From positions 77,659,844 through 77,723,843 of the forward strand of contig OY744525.1 in assembly GCA_963556195.1 (NCBI GenBank): a stretch of DNA of 64,000 bases, read 5' to 3'. This document shows positions 35,288 through 45,731 of this stretch, piece after piece. This stretch comes from Sepiola atlantica. Lineage: Eukaryota; Mollusca; Cephalopoda; Sepiida; Sepiolidae. Numbering within the stretch: position 1 is the first letter of the stretch; each line of letters opens with the position of its first letter. The notes under the pieces are model-generated. The model was not told where the DNA came from. It did not search any database and saw only the letters and a program-made list of their open reading frames with translations. The position numbers were made by a program, and so were the translations under genes.

Positions 35288-36240
35288 TGAATTTTGCCTA
35301 AAAGTTATTGCTTTATTAGTTAGGCCTGGGCCTAACTTATAAAACAACTTTTAGCCAAAATTCAATTTTATTCATCAACATAGTCTCCTTCTGGGGTGAT
35401 ACACTGATTCCAACACCACTCTAACAATTTGATGTATTTTTTGCAGAACGATTTGTCTTGGGCCTCAAAATATGTCATAGTTTCCGATATCACTTCTGCA
35501 TTGGAGCAAAATCTCTTTCCCTGGAGCATTCTTTTCACGTTTGCAAACAGCCAATAGTGGCTGGGGGCCATATCTGGAGAATAGGATGGGTGCTGAAGCA
35601 ATTTGAAGTGCAATTCCTGTAGTTTTGCCATTATTGCGATCAGCTTGTGACATGGTGCATTGTCTTGGTGAAACAACAATTTTCTTCTTTGTAGTCATTT
35701 TTGGGGATTTCTTCCTTCGAACGCACCAATAATGCAATATAATATTTGCTATTGATGGTTCTTCTTTTCTTGATTTAATCGATGAATATCCCAAAATACT
35801 GAGGCCAAAACCTTGCTTACTGATGCTAGTATTTTTAGCTGCTTTGCAAAGCTTTCATCTGTCTGTTGCTGTCCACTTAGCTAACTGCTGATTTGATTCC
35901 ATGTTTTGTACATTGTCACATATTGACACAAAATCTCCTTTTTGTTAACTTGAAACAGTTGCAAACAATGCTTTGAATCGTCAACGCATGGTAATTTTAT
36001 GAGCAAACACGGCATCCACTTTGAACACAGCCTTCTCATTGATAAATAACTGTTCATGCAAAATGGTGAATACACTGCCCTCTGATATCTTCAAGTCCTC
36101 TGTTATCTCATCGGCAAAACAGGTTTGGGACTTTTTTATGTTTTCCATGATAACTGTCAAATTTGGGTGACTTCAGCGTTCAGCATCATGCGTGTCTGTA
36201 CAACCATTATTGTTTCCAATGGAGCAGAGTTTAAATAAGA
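35288..36240 (-). mobile_element. Decayed mariner transposon
   Basis: Read on the minus strand, about 36150-35370 encodes a broken mariner transposase. The N-terminal part has DLKISEGSVFTILHEQL, then QLAKWTATDR. The C-terminal part is well preserved: LFHQDNAPCHKLIAIMAKLQ, HPSYSPDMAPSHYWLF, KRMLQGKRFCSNAEVISE and WNQCITPEGDYVDE, with a TAA after it. The second and third catalytic Asp positions (QDN and SPD) are present; the first lies in the damaged part. Several stops and frameshifts make it inactive. The 3' end forms an 84-base palindrome (35288-35371) centred in GTTAGGCCTGGGCCTAAC. Confidence 0.88.
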
Positions 36241-36473
36241 CTTATCAAGTAATTGCTTTTATTTTTCCCTATGAGAAAGCAATGCTTAATCAATACACAA
36301 AATCCAGATTTTTCCATTGTTTTCAAAATTCGCAACAGTAGCTTCACTTAAATAACTGATTTGTAAATTAATAATCTGATTGGGCTTAAATTTTGACACA
36401 TGCCATTTATATGATAGTATTTTATAAAAATCGTATGGATTATTTTTATTATTGATGCCATCTATATGTATAT

Positions 36474-36648
36474 ATCAGGACCGGCGGGACAGTTATAAAA
36501 GTGGGAGGGCTCTCCTAAAAAGTGGGGGGGGGGGCGGTTAAACACATGCATATATAACTTCACTATTGATGACAGTTAAGTGTGTGTGTGTGTGTGTGTG
36601 GGGGGGGCTTGAGCCTCCCCCCCCTGCCCTCCCGGTGCCGCCGTCCAT
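36474..36648. repeat. GC-rich MITE-like element
   Basis: Imperfect terminal inverted repeats: left CAGGACCGGCGGGACAG...GGGAGGGCTC, right GAGCCTCCCC...GTGCCGCCGTCC. The interior has G-runs and (TG)n. It is flanked by TATATAT on both sides, possibly a target duplication. No coding capacity. Confidence 0.55.
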
Positions 36649-36758
36649 GTATATAGCTTTAATTCTATGTTCCTTTTTAAAATTTACATAAACACAAAAT
36701 TCTTGAAAATATTTGTTTGCCAGTGTCTGAACTGTTACTTTGTTTTCCTTTCTATTAG

Positions 36759-36903
36759 ATGTATGTTCAAGATGTAGCATTACCATCTGGTAGTAACCGA
36801 AACAATAAAAAGGCAGATATGACACAAAATTATTCCAGAAGAAATTCTCTGAAATCTTCTCTTAATGATGATAAGCAGACATGGCAGGAAGGAAATGCTT
36901 CAG
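36759..36903 (+). CDS. Protocadherin D, middle cytoplasmic exon
   Basis: Starts after TTTCTATTAG with MYVQDVALPSGSNRNNKK and ends TCA G|GTGAGA in phase 1. Codes for 48 residues of cytoplasmic tail, almost identical to gene C exon 2. The exon begins exactly with an ATG codon, as in all paralogues here. Likely disordered, serine- and asparagine-rich. No known domain. Confidence 0.9.
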
Positions 36904-36940
36904 GTGAGAAGAAAGAAATTCTTTGATTTTCTATGCAAAA

Positions 36941-36944
<4 letters not shown>

Positions 36945-36984
<40 letters not shown>
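36945..36984. repeat. (TA)n microsatellite
   Basis: About 20 TA units, 42 bases after the gene D exon 2 donor, the same distance at which gene C carries its inserted exon fragment. Confidence 0.9.
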
Positions 36985-36987
<3 letters not shown>

Positions 36988-37319
36988 GAATTAATGCGAA
37001 AGATTTTTCCATTTATCCTTACTATATTAACATCAAAACAGTTTGTGCTTATTTAATTGTAATTGTTGTAATTGTTGTATAATAAATATTTACTCCTCTC
37101 CAGGAGTTAGGCACAAGGCCAGTTTTATCCTACTCCCACAAGTAAGATGTGATCCAAGGTCGGGTCGGAAAGTGGGGGTTGAAAAGCCAGCGCCCGAGAC
37201 TCTTGAAATACCATATATATGCAAATACCCTCAAATACATTTAGGTCTTCTTAATTTACATATTCATTATATAAACAGCTTCTAATAAATTAATATTCTG
37301 TAATATACAGTTGTAATTT

Positions 37320-37700
37320 TGCATTGTCATATTTTCTTATATATACGCAATATTTTCATCGATAGTAAAACGTCTGAGATCGCTGGGATGCTGAGAACAG
37401 ATATTATACTTTGATCTTAGCCAAAAGGCCAAATAACCATGTTTTTTGTATTGCTAGGCATTTTTAAATGAATGAAAAAAAAACAATTAAATCTATAATT
37501 GTATTATCTTTTAATGGAGTTGGGTAGTGTAGTATTGGTTCTGTTGTCATAAAATCGCCCTCCCAGGAATTACCTCCCTTTTTTAAGAGGATGTGGTAAT
37601 TCTTTGGGGGAGGGAGTAATATAGCTTCTCCTTTATGAATATGTTCGTTCAGCATGATATCATCCTCCCAGGTCAGTAAAAATATGAGATCGAAGAAATG
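37320..37700. repeat. Second copy of the U2-containing composite repeat
   Basis: Same order of blocks as at the window start: TATATACGCAATATTTTCATCGATAG, U2-like segment, TAGGCATTTTTAAATGAATG, GTAGTATTGGTTCTGTTGTC, CCTCCCAGGAATTACCTCC and CATGATATCATCCTCCCAGG. This copy has no foldback insertion, so it shows the likely empty site. Confidence 0.7.
37393..37430 (-). pseudogene. U2 snRNA-like fragment, second copy
   Basis: The minus strand reads GGCCTTTTGGCTAAGATCAA followed by a TATAATATCTGTTCT stretch, closer to the U2 consensus than the copy at 191-227. The U2 5' end and everything after the branch-site region are absent, so not a working gene. Confidence 0.7.
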
Positions 37701-37888
37701 GAAAATAAGGATGAAATGTAGTAAAAAAGAAAAGTTACTTTAACTGGGATCGCAGTGCCGCAATATATTGCATTGTTCCAGTGCGGTTTTTGCCAAATGT
37801 TTGCTTAAGGAATAAGATCCTAGTCTGAGGTTTATGGTAGAGGGTGATGAGGGAAGTGTTATAGTGCTTTCGATGCACTTGCAACGTG

Positions 37889-37889
<1 letters not shown>

Positions 37890-37949
<60 letters not shown>

Positions 37950-37954
37950 TATAT
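37890..37954. repeat. (TA)n microsatellite
   Basis: TA units with a short ACACAC interruption. Confidence 0.9.
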
Positions 37955-37987
37955 TAGGGTGCATTTGTTCATTCAAGCATATTTCAT

Positions 37988-38093
37988 TGAATAAGATAGA
38001 CATTCAGTGTCAATTAGATCTGTTGATCATCTAGAATTTTACAAAGAACAATCAACAGATCTAATAGACACACAATTTCTATCTAATTCAACA
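37988..38093. repeat. Imperfect inverted repeat
   Basis: TTGAATAAGATAGACATTCA and TTAGATCTGTTGAT on the left are mirrored as ATCAACAGATCTAA and a TCTATCTAATTCAA tail on the right, around a loop of about 20 bases. MITE-like, non-coding. Confidence 0.75.
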
Positions 38094-39424
38094 AAATATA
38101 TGTATTTGTTGAAAAATATACTATAAATATTCATACTTCTGGATGATATCCATGCATATCAAATGGGGTATTATCAAGCCATAATTGTAAGGATAATGTT
38201 ATTCCAAGTCCAGAAGGATATCCATATATTGATAGTTAACTAAATCAATGAAAAGAATAAAAAAGATTGTTTTTTTCTGAAGAAAATTGAATTTGTCTCA
38301 TGAGCTGAAATTCAGACAATGAACTCTAAGTAGACTACACATGTGTGCAAGTAGTTGGAAGTTTCACCAATGTTGACCCAATCTTTATATTATACTTTGA
38401 ATTTGTAAATTTTCATATTTTATTTTCAAAATAATACTTTTCATATGTTTTACTAAGTACATGAAAATGGATCAAGGGAAGTGGGTGAGTAAGAAAATAT
38501 GACAATTGCTACAGAAATTAAGAAGGAAGTATTTTCATGTAGAGTATCAAATGGTGAAATCAACAAAACCATCAAATGTTATATTTTAGGGGGAAATGTT
38601 ATTCATTGGCTTGAGGTGGTAGTGATCTTTTCCTCTTCTTGCATAGCTAGTTCATTCATGAAGAAGGACAATGACCACTATTTCAGTTCAAAATAAATTT
38701 TATTTAACTTATACTATTGGATATCCATTGATTTACGAGTTGCTTCTGGCTGAACCATCCGCCAACAGGCGGTTTAAGCATACTTATCTATCCGGATTTA
38801 CACCATGATCTACCTTCACTAAAAATGTCTAAAAAAAATAATATCCAAATTTAATTCTTTGTTGTTGTCACCTAATCAAGCTAGCCAATCATAGATCTAT
38901 TTCATACATGTCAATCATACCTAATGACTGTTCATATCTTGCCAATCACATCTCTACTTTAAAAGCATACAACTCCTAAATAATATTTAACACATACTCA
39001 AATACAAAGATGCATTAAAGATGTCTTCAAATGGTTAAAGAAATAACTAAAAGGAATAAATCCTGTAACAAAGAGGGACAATCAAATTTTGGTATGGATT
39101 AAAAAAGAAATAAATTGCTGCTTATAGTATAAGTGAATTGATTATTTATACAATGGCCAAACAATATTTATGTAGTTGTCATTTATATGTGCTTAAATAT
39201 TTATTTAGGTATTTATTTTAATCTGAGTATTTTACATATTAATATTTGTTTATGTGTGATTTAAATTAGGTTTTGAGTAGATTTACACCTGTTTTTCTGA
39301 TGGTGCAAATAAACTGATTAAGAAATTGGACTTTGGAAAAAATTATTTTCATTTATGGAAACAACACTATACTTTGCTTTATTTGAATTTTTTTCTATAC
39401 TCTATTATGTATTTTGTTTTTCAG

Positions 39425-39714
39425 TGCTTTATTCTTCCCAGTATTGTAATCCTCCTCCTTCACAAAGTGATCTACTGCAAGGCACTAACATAAGACCCTT
39501 AGGTCAGACTGCCAGTTACCCAAGTGATACCACAATAGTGGCAAGAGGCTTTTATACACCTTATATGAATGAACACAGTCCTCAAACAAGTGACAAATCT
39601 TATTCTGGTACAGAAACTAGTAGCCTCTCTAACAGACATGCACAAACGGTGAATGTACCTACGAGTGGTAGTCAGTCATCTATCAATAGACCACTCCCTC
39701 CTGTACCAAACTGA
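39425..39714 (+). CDS. Protocadherin D, terminal cytoplasmic exon
   Basis: Starts after TTGTTTTTCAG, completing G|TG (Val), and reads VLYSSQYCNPPPSQSD to TGA at 39712-39714. Nearly identical to gene C's terminal exon; conserved PLGQTASYPSDTTIVARG, FYTPYMNEHSP and C-terminal SINRPLPPVPN. The reading frame stays open upstream to 39355, but the polypyrimidine tract and CAG show that this part is intron. Distal cytoplasmic tail with the same proposed pYxN and SH3-ligand motifs. Confidence 0.92.
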
Positions 39715-40770
39715 AACTGATCTCTAAATATATTTTTTACATTAGACATTATATCTGATATTTTTTTTGTGTTTTATTATCACTTTAAATTTTTATATAA
39801 TGAATTAACTAAAACTAAAATTGGATTAAACTATAGATCAAAGTTTTTGTTTTTAAATAAATCTATAATGAAAAAAAAGCTATTTCCAACAAACAAATTG
39901 TTACTAAAAATAACAATGATTTTCACATCATAATTAATAATTGGCAAATTAGTTTTAGCTTAAAAATATGTTTAATGTAAAAAAGATATCTAAAATTTGA
40001 ATATAAACTTTGTATATTATTTGTTTATTAATTATAAATTAATGTATACAATATTTTTGTAATAGTTGTGATATCAAAAACACATAGCTACTTTTATTAT
40101 TTTATTTACATCCTCTCCAAGCTCAGGTGTTGATATTGATGGAAGTGTTTCTCTGGAACGAACTAGATTCGAACCCAGGTGTTCAGTCCTCATCGTTAAA
40201 TTATTAATATCTGTAATATTAACAATATAAAAAAGCATAATCATACTTTGGTTAATGAAGATGCTGTTAACTTCTAATTTTAATTATCTAGATTAAATAT
40301 AATAAAGAGATAAACAAAATTGTACTATATTGACAATAATCTATGTGACGTTTTTCAAATTATAATTTTTTTTAATTTTATTTTTAAATAAATTTAGAAG
40401 ATTTATTCTAACATTATAAAATAAAACATGTTTATCTATAAAAACTAAAGAAAATTAAAATCTTTAGCATGTTAATATTTAAATCCATGAAATATTTTGA
40501 GCTATTTAGCTTGGATTATGTTAGAAAAGTGAAAGGAAGTAATCATAATGGATGAAAAAAGCACTTACTGAATTAAATATGTAAAAGATATTTTATTTTA
40601 ATATAATCATCTTAAATGTTAAAAATTAAAAAAAAACATTTCTTTTTGTTTAATTAGTGAAATATATTTAAAATATCAGATAAAAGTTTTCAACAGAGCT
40701 TTCAATTTTATTCTGTTTATTGCTTAACTCTAAAAAATATAGTCCTAGGGAAGTGACTCTTTTGTAAGGC
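39715..40770 (+). other. 3' UTR of gene D and spacer to gene E
   Basis: AT-rich. AATAAA at 39856-39861 matches the position after gene C. A tRNA-derived stretch sits at 40105-40205. The rest aligns with 27140-27898. Confidence 0.5.
40105..40205 (-). repeat. Possible tRNA-derived SINE fragment
   Basis: The minus strand has ACCTGGGTTCGAATCTAG, a T-arm/B-box-like sequence, followed by a non-tRNA tail. It interrupts the otherwise duplicated spacer, since the corresponding place after gene C lacks it. Confidence 0.4.
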
Positions 40771-40942
40771 AGCCATTGAACGCACAACAAACAAAGTAGG
40801 ACTGCTAGTTTACTTCTCACATGAACTGTACAAAGGAAACACAAGGATGTTATCACAATATGGCCGCTGAAGCTGGAGCTTTCTTCTTTCTCTGGATCTA
40901 TATTTCATCTAAACCTTGACTCAATTGGATTTTATTTCAAAT
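40771..40942 (+). promoter_or_regulatory. Promoter and non-coding 5' exon of gene E
   Basis: AGCCATT at 40771-40777, 18 bases, GTAGGACT at 40796-40803. Then TTCTCACATGAACTGTACAA, AAGGATGTTATCACAATATGG and a 5' exon ending TTTCAAAT|GTAAGT at 40942. Nearly identical to the gene D promoter over its whole length. Confidence 0.74.
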
Positions 40943-42723
40943 GTAAGTTTATTTTCTTTCATTTTATTGTAACTTTAATTATCAATAATTTGTTAAGCTG
41001 TTTAAAGCAATTAAGAAACATTCTGTTTATACTTAATACACTACTGGCATTGTTTAGCAAAGTAATCGTTAAAAAGGCACTGCCTTTGTTACATTTACTT
41101 TATTTGTCATTTTAATGCTAGTAAGTTTAGCTTGTTATATTAATACATTGTAAAAAATCTGTTTCAGTCTTAAATATATTATTTTTTTGTTCTTTGAACA
41201 AACTGAAATCTATTTCCTGTTTTTCTGTTAAATTTATTAATTCTTAGAAAACTATTATAGAAAAAGCAAAACAGGATACTACAACTATGGCATCAGTTTA
41301 TGATAATATTTATGATCTGATGAATTTAGAAATTTCTGATTTCTTTATTTTAATGTGAGAAAAAATACAAAAAAAATTAAGTAATCTTAAAGATTGAACA
41401 TATTTTACAAAAACAATTCATTAAAAATTATTTTTATTACATTTTTATTTTTACATTCACTGGTTTTAATTTTAAAGATCGTTTTCAATACAAGCAATAT
41501 TAAATATATTTTCTGAATAAAAAACTATTGAATTTATAAATGGAACCATCTGAATTAAAGAGATTATTTCTCAATTATTTAAAATTCTACTAACATTATA
41601 TAAACAGAAGTGTCTCTTTTTAATTTAATTTTTCTTTCAATAACAAATTAAATTTGTATTCTTTAGGATCTTCATAGTTCACTATTAGATAGTATTTATG
41701 CACATTTTAGAGACTATAAAAATGAATTAAAATAGCTTTTGCCGAGAGTAGACATTTTTCAAGTGAAAAATTTAATGAAATATAGCCATTAGAGTATATG
41801 AAATGCAAACAACATGAAATTTAATGTTAAGTTATTGAGCAAAAAAAAACCAACCCACTCACAATAGGCTTCTTTATAATTATTTCTTTATGCAATTGAA
41901 ATAGAATTAACTGTAGACAATACATTTTTTTAATAATTACTAGCAAATATATGCACTTTCCTGTGTAGACAAATATTTAATAGTTTTATGAATGTATATA
42001 AAGAGACTACTATTATTCTCCACTTTTTTTAATAACTTTCTTATTTATACTTAAAGTTGTTGTATAATGATGAAATGAGAATTTAATAATCTCAGGAAAT
42101 GATTTATTAAAATCTTTTTGTTTAAATTGTTATGAAAGTCAGATGTCCCGTTTACTCTGGTAATGATCATTTCTTCCTTTTATGTGATAACCATTGCATG
42201 TTAATAATGTTCTAATGAAAGAATCTGTTTTTTTTTTTTAAGTCTAACTCACTGTGTTCATTGATAATAACAGCAGTATTAATATTAAAATAATATAATA
42301 CTTTTTCATTTTCTGATTAAAAATAAATCTTTGAGAAATAAGACATAGTTTTAGTTGCAGACAGCCATCAAATATTCCTTATAGTAAGTGAACATTTACA
42401 AGAGTCCAAGGCATTGTATAAATATTCATTTTTTTAAAATAGATTCATTTAAATTATAAAGCTGATTATTTGCTGAATTAATATGCAAAATGAATGCATT
42501 TTTAATCCATTGAAAGGATTTCTAAGTTAAATAGATTTCTAATTGCTAATAATGTCTGCTGATAGTTGTTTAATTCTGTCTTGTTTTTGAAATATTGAAA
42601 ATCTAAACTTAATATTTTTTAAATAGCATTTCTTTAAAAAAATCTGAGTACTTTGCAAAAAAAATAAATAATTAAACTTTTCCAAAATTGGCTAAAAACT
42701 AACATAATTATTTTTAATTTCAG
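40943..42723 (+). other. 5' UTR intron of gene E
   Basis: 1.8 kb from GTAAGT to TTTTAATTTCAG. AT-rich; the beginning aligns with the gene D intron. It lacks the 2-kb foldback element found in gene D. Nothing else recognised. Confidence 0.55.
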
Positions 42724-42794
42724 AAAGAGTGAATAGTTCATCACAAACACATCTACAATCAGAACTATGTGGTGATAGGTTTATCACAGAAATT

Positions 42795-45194
42795 ATGATG
42801 TTGCACATAGCTTGTATTCTTCTGTCTGCTTTACAAGGATGTTTATGTACAGACCTTACATACATCATTGAGGAAGGAAAAAGTCCAAATACATATTTAG
42901 GAAATATTGCAGCTGATTCAAATATCATGGAAAATATTGATTCCAAAGACAATAAATTGATTACATTCAGTTTATTGCAAGAAAGTATTGCTGGTAACAC
43001 TCAGTTATTCCGCGTCTCAAAGAATACAGGAAAATTGTACACGGCCCAAACACTTGATGCTGAATCACTTTGTACTTATAATGTGGAATGTTTTCAAATG
43101 GTTGATGTTGCTGTCAAGAAAGCAACAACTTTTATGAAACTAATTGAAATCAAAGTTATCATCAAAGATGTAAATGACCATCAACCTGAGTTTCCAGATA
43201 AACAAGTCAACATAAAATTTTCAGAAGAATTTACACAAGGTGCAAAACGATTAATTCCAAATGCATTTGATCGAGATGTGGGAACTATTAATTCACAAAT
43301 AACATATCATTTAAAAAAGAAAGACAATGAACCTTTTACTTTATTTATTTCAAAAAGTGTTGATGGAACATCACAATTAGCGATAAATCTAGAGAAAAAG
43401 CTTGATAGAGAAATTAAAAGTGCTTATAATATTGAAGTAATAGCAAAAGATGGAGGTTCTCCCCCAAAAGAAAGTATTCTGTACGTTCATATAACTGTAA
43501 CCGATGTAAATGATAATTCTCCTGTGTTTTCTGAAAATTTTTACAACATTTCAATAAAAAACAAACCAGATGCTGCTTTGCCTATTAGTACTTTATCTGC
43601 AAAGGATTTAGATTCTGAAGAAAATGGTAAAATTTCATACAGTTTTAGTACCAAAACCTCAGACATTGCTAAAACTCATTTTGATTTGAAATCAGAAACT
43701 GGAGAAATCTTTCTAATGAAGAAATTTACAACTGGGCAAAAACTGAAATATGAACTTTATGTAAAAGCCTTTGATGGAGGCAATCCTCCCTTAAGCTCTC
43801 TGGCCATGGTTCAAGTGAATGTGATCAATGAACAGAACAATGCTCCAACTATAAATATCAATTTTGCCTCTACATCTGGAGATAAATCCATGAAGATTTC
43901 AGAAGATATTAAGGCAGGAAGTTTTATTGCATATGTAAAAGTTACAGATCCCGATCTTGGTCAAAATGGGGATGTTACATGTAATCTTGATCATAATAAG
44001 TTTCAACTACAAAGTCTGGATACAAAGAAATATCAAGTAATTGTAAAGAAACCAGTAGACAGAGAGAGTGAAGATCACCATGACATTAGGATCAGTTGTG
44101 AGGATAAAGGAAATCCTCCTCTTCAAAGTGAAAGCAGATTTTCAGTCCAAGTGATGGATGTGAATGATGAACAGCCACAATTTTCTAAACAATTATTTAA
44201 ATTCTTCATTGATGAAAACCAGAGATCAAAGATTCCTATTGGCAGCATCAATGCCACAGATCCAGACTTGGGACTTGGAGGTAAACTGTCTTTTTCTTTA
44301 CTGACCACTAATAAACAATTTGTACCATTTCGAATCACTGAAACTGGATTAATCTCTTCAATTATGTCTTTAGACCATGAGTTTCAAGATACTTATAATT
44401 TTGAAGTGTTTGTAAAAGACAAAGGAAGTCCATCATTGAATAACACAGTGAATGTGATTGTTAAGGTGAGAGATGAAAATGATAATGCTCCATATTTCAC
44501 ATGTCCCAGTGTTAATCCTTATAATATGGATGTAACATATTACCCCCATCATACAAAGAACATCAGCCAGATAAAGGCATCAGACAGTGACAGTCAAGAG
44601 AATGCATTTCTAAAATATGAAATAATCAGAGGCAATAGCAAACAGATATTTAGCATCAACCAGTACACTGGTTTGTTATGTTCAACTCATGTCCTAAGCC
44701 AACAAGATGCTGGCTCATATGAGCTGGAGTTTCTAGTGAAGGACAGTGGTAGTCCAGTTCTATCAGCCAGAACTACTGTATATTTGACACTGACCGTCAG
44801 CAACAAGACATCAGAAATGTTAAATGCTGTTAACATCAAAAAAGATAACAAGATCCACCTGACTTCAGCAATTATCATTGTGTCTGTAGCAGTGACAATA
44901 GCTGTGATCATTACAGCTTCAATCTCAGTGTGTATCCTTCGCTGTTGCAATCCTCGAAGTGTTCCAGTAGCAGAAGGCGGATATGTGAGTAGTGGTCAGA
45001 GACATTTGATAAGTCCTCCTTACCCAGCAAATCCTTGGTCTAATGTTGCTCTTCCTACAAGTGATGCAGTTGGTATGAGAAGAAGCAGTCAACCACCAAC
45101 ACCCAGAATGCAAACCCATCCTTACTCAAGTGCTCAACAAATGCTATCATCTCAAGCACCAAAACTTCAGCCAGCTATGGACTCAGTATCACAG
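42795..45194 (+). CDS. Protocadherin E, large ectodomain exon
   Basis: Encodes 800 residues with signal peptide, six EC repeats, transmembrane helix (about 689-714) and proximal tail. The frame is open to the acceptor at 42723, but the first ATGs are 42795 and 42798; 42795 gives a normal signal peptide and matches gene D. EC1 is D-like, EC2 is B-like (AKRLIPNAFDRDVGTINSQ), EC3 is distinctive (LDSEENGKISYSFSTKTSD) and EC4 is D/F-type. One substitution in the otherwise uniform distal part places an extra Cys just after the EC5/EC6 linker (PYFTCPSVN, codon 44502-44504; the others have Phe). Ends CAG|GTAATA in phase 0. Total protein 948 residues. Confidence 0.93.
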
Positions 45195-45325
45195 GTAATA
45201 TATTTAAATGGATTTAATTTCACATTGTTATACGTGTTTACTAATATTGATTGCTATTTTTTTAATATAAAAATATATTATGTTTTAAAAATTTTGAGAT
45301 GAGGATTGATAAATTGTATTATTTT

Positions 45326-45731
45326 GATTATTCAGACTACTGTTCTCATCCTGGATGTTATTCTCAGAATGTTTCGATCGATGTAACCTCCAACCTTTTT
45401 CAAGTGCGTCTTGTTGTATTCGAGGATCTTACTGTCAAACTCAGAAATCTGTACAGAATTTCAAAGTGAACCCTTTATTTAATCCACAAAGTTATCTTGC
45501 TTTCGTTCAATCAGCATGACCTTATAGAAGTCTTAAGTAATACTTAATTGTATTCTTAGTATTGCCCATACTGAGGCTTGCACTTTCAACTTCCAGGAGA
45601 CCGTCACTTAGAACTGATTATTATATAACATTTTTATCCATTGCGACACGACTCAATGCGGGTACAAGAAGCACTTCGACTGAAACGCTGTGAGGATAAC
45701 ATCCAAGATGAGAACCATAGTCTGAATAATC
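45326..45731. mobile_element. MITE-like element, about 400 bp
   Basis: Terminal inverted repeats of about 55 bases: left GATTATTCAGACTACTGTTC...CATCCTGGATGTTAT, right ATAACATCCAAGATGAGAAC...ATAGTCTGAATAATC. No coding capacity and no obvious target duplication. Confidence 0.7.

Larger units (their letters stand above)
34561..36758 (+). other. Gene D intron between coding exons 1 and 2
   Basis: 2.2 kb from GTATCT to TTTCTATTAG; much longer than in gene C because of insertions: (TA)n 35242-35283, a mariner element 35288-36240 and a GC-rich MITE-like element 36474-36648. Confidence 0.65.
36904..39424 (+). other. Gene D last intron
   Basis: 2.5 kb from GTGAGA to TTGTTTTTCAG. Contains (TA)n at 36945-36984, a repeat-like stretch 37089-37200, the second U2-like composite repeat (37320-37700), (TA)n at 37890-37954 and an inverted repeat at 37988-38093. 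From 38100 on it resembles the last intron of gene C. Confidence 0.55.

Noticed and set aside
37735..38034. Frames with IYIYIY tracts on both strands
   Set aside because: Produced by the (TA)n microsatellite.
42729..42794. N-terminal extension of gene E upstream of ATG 42795
   Set aside because: The frame is open but has no ATG, and it would bury the signal peptide; the region is 5' UTR exon.
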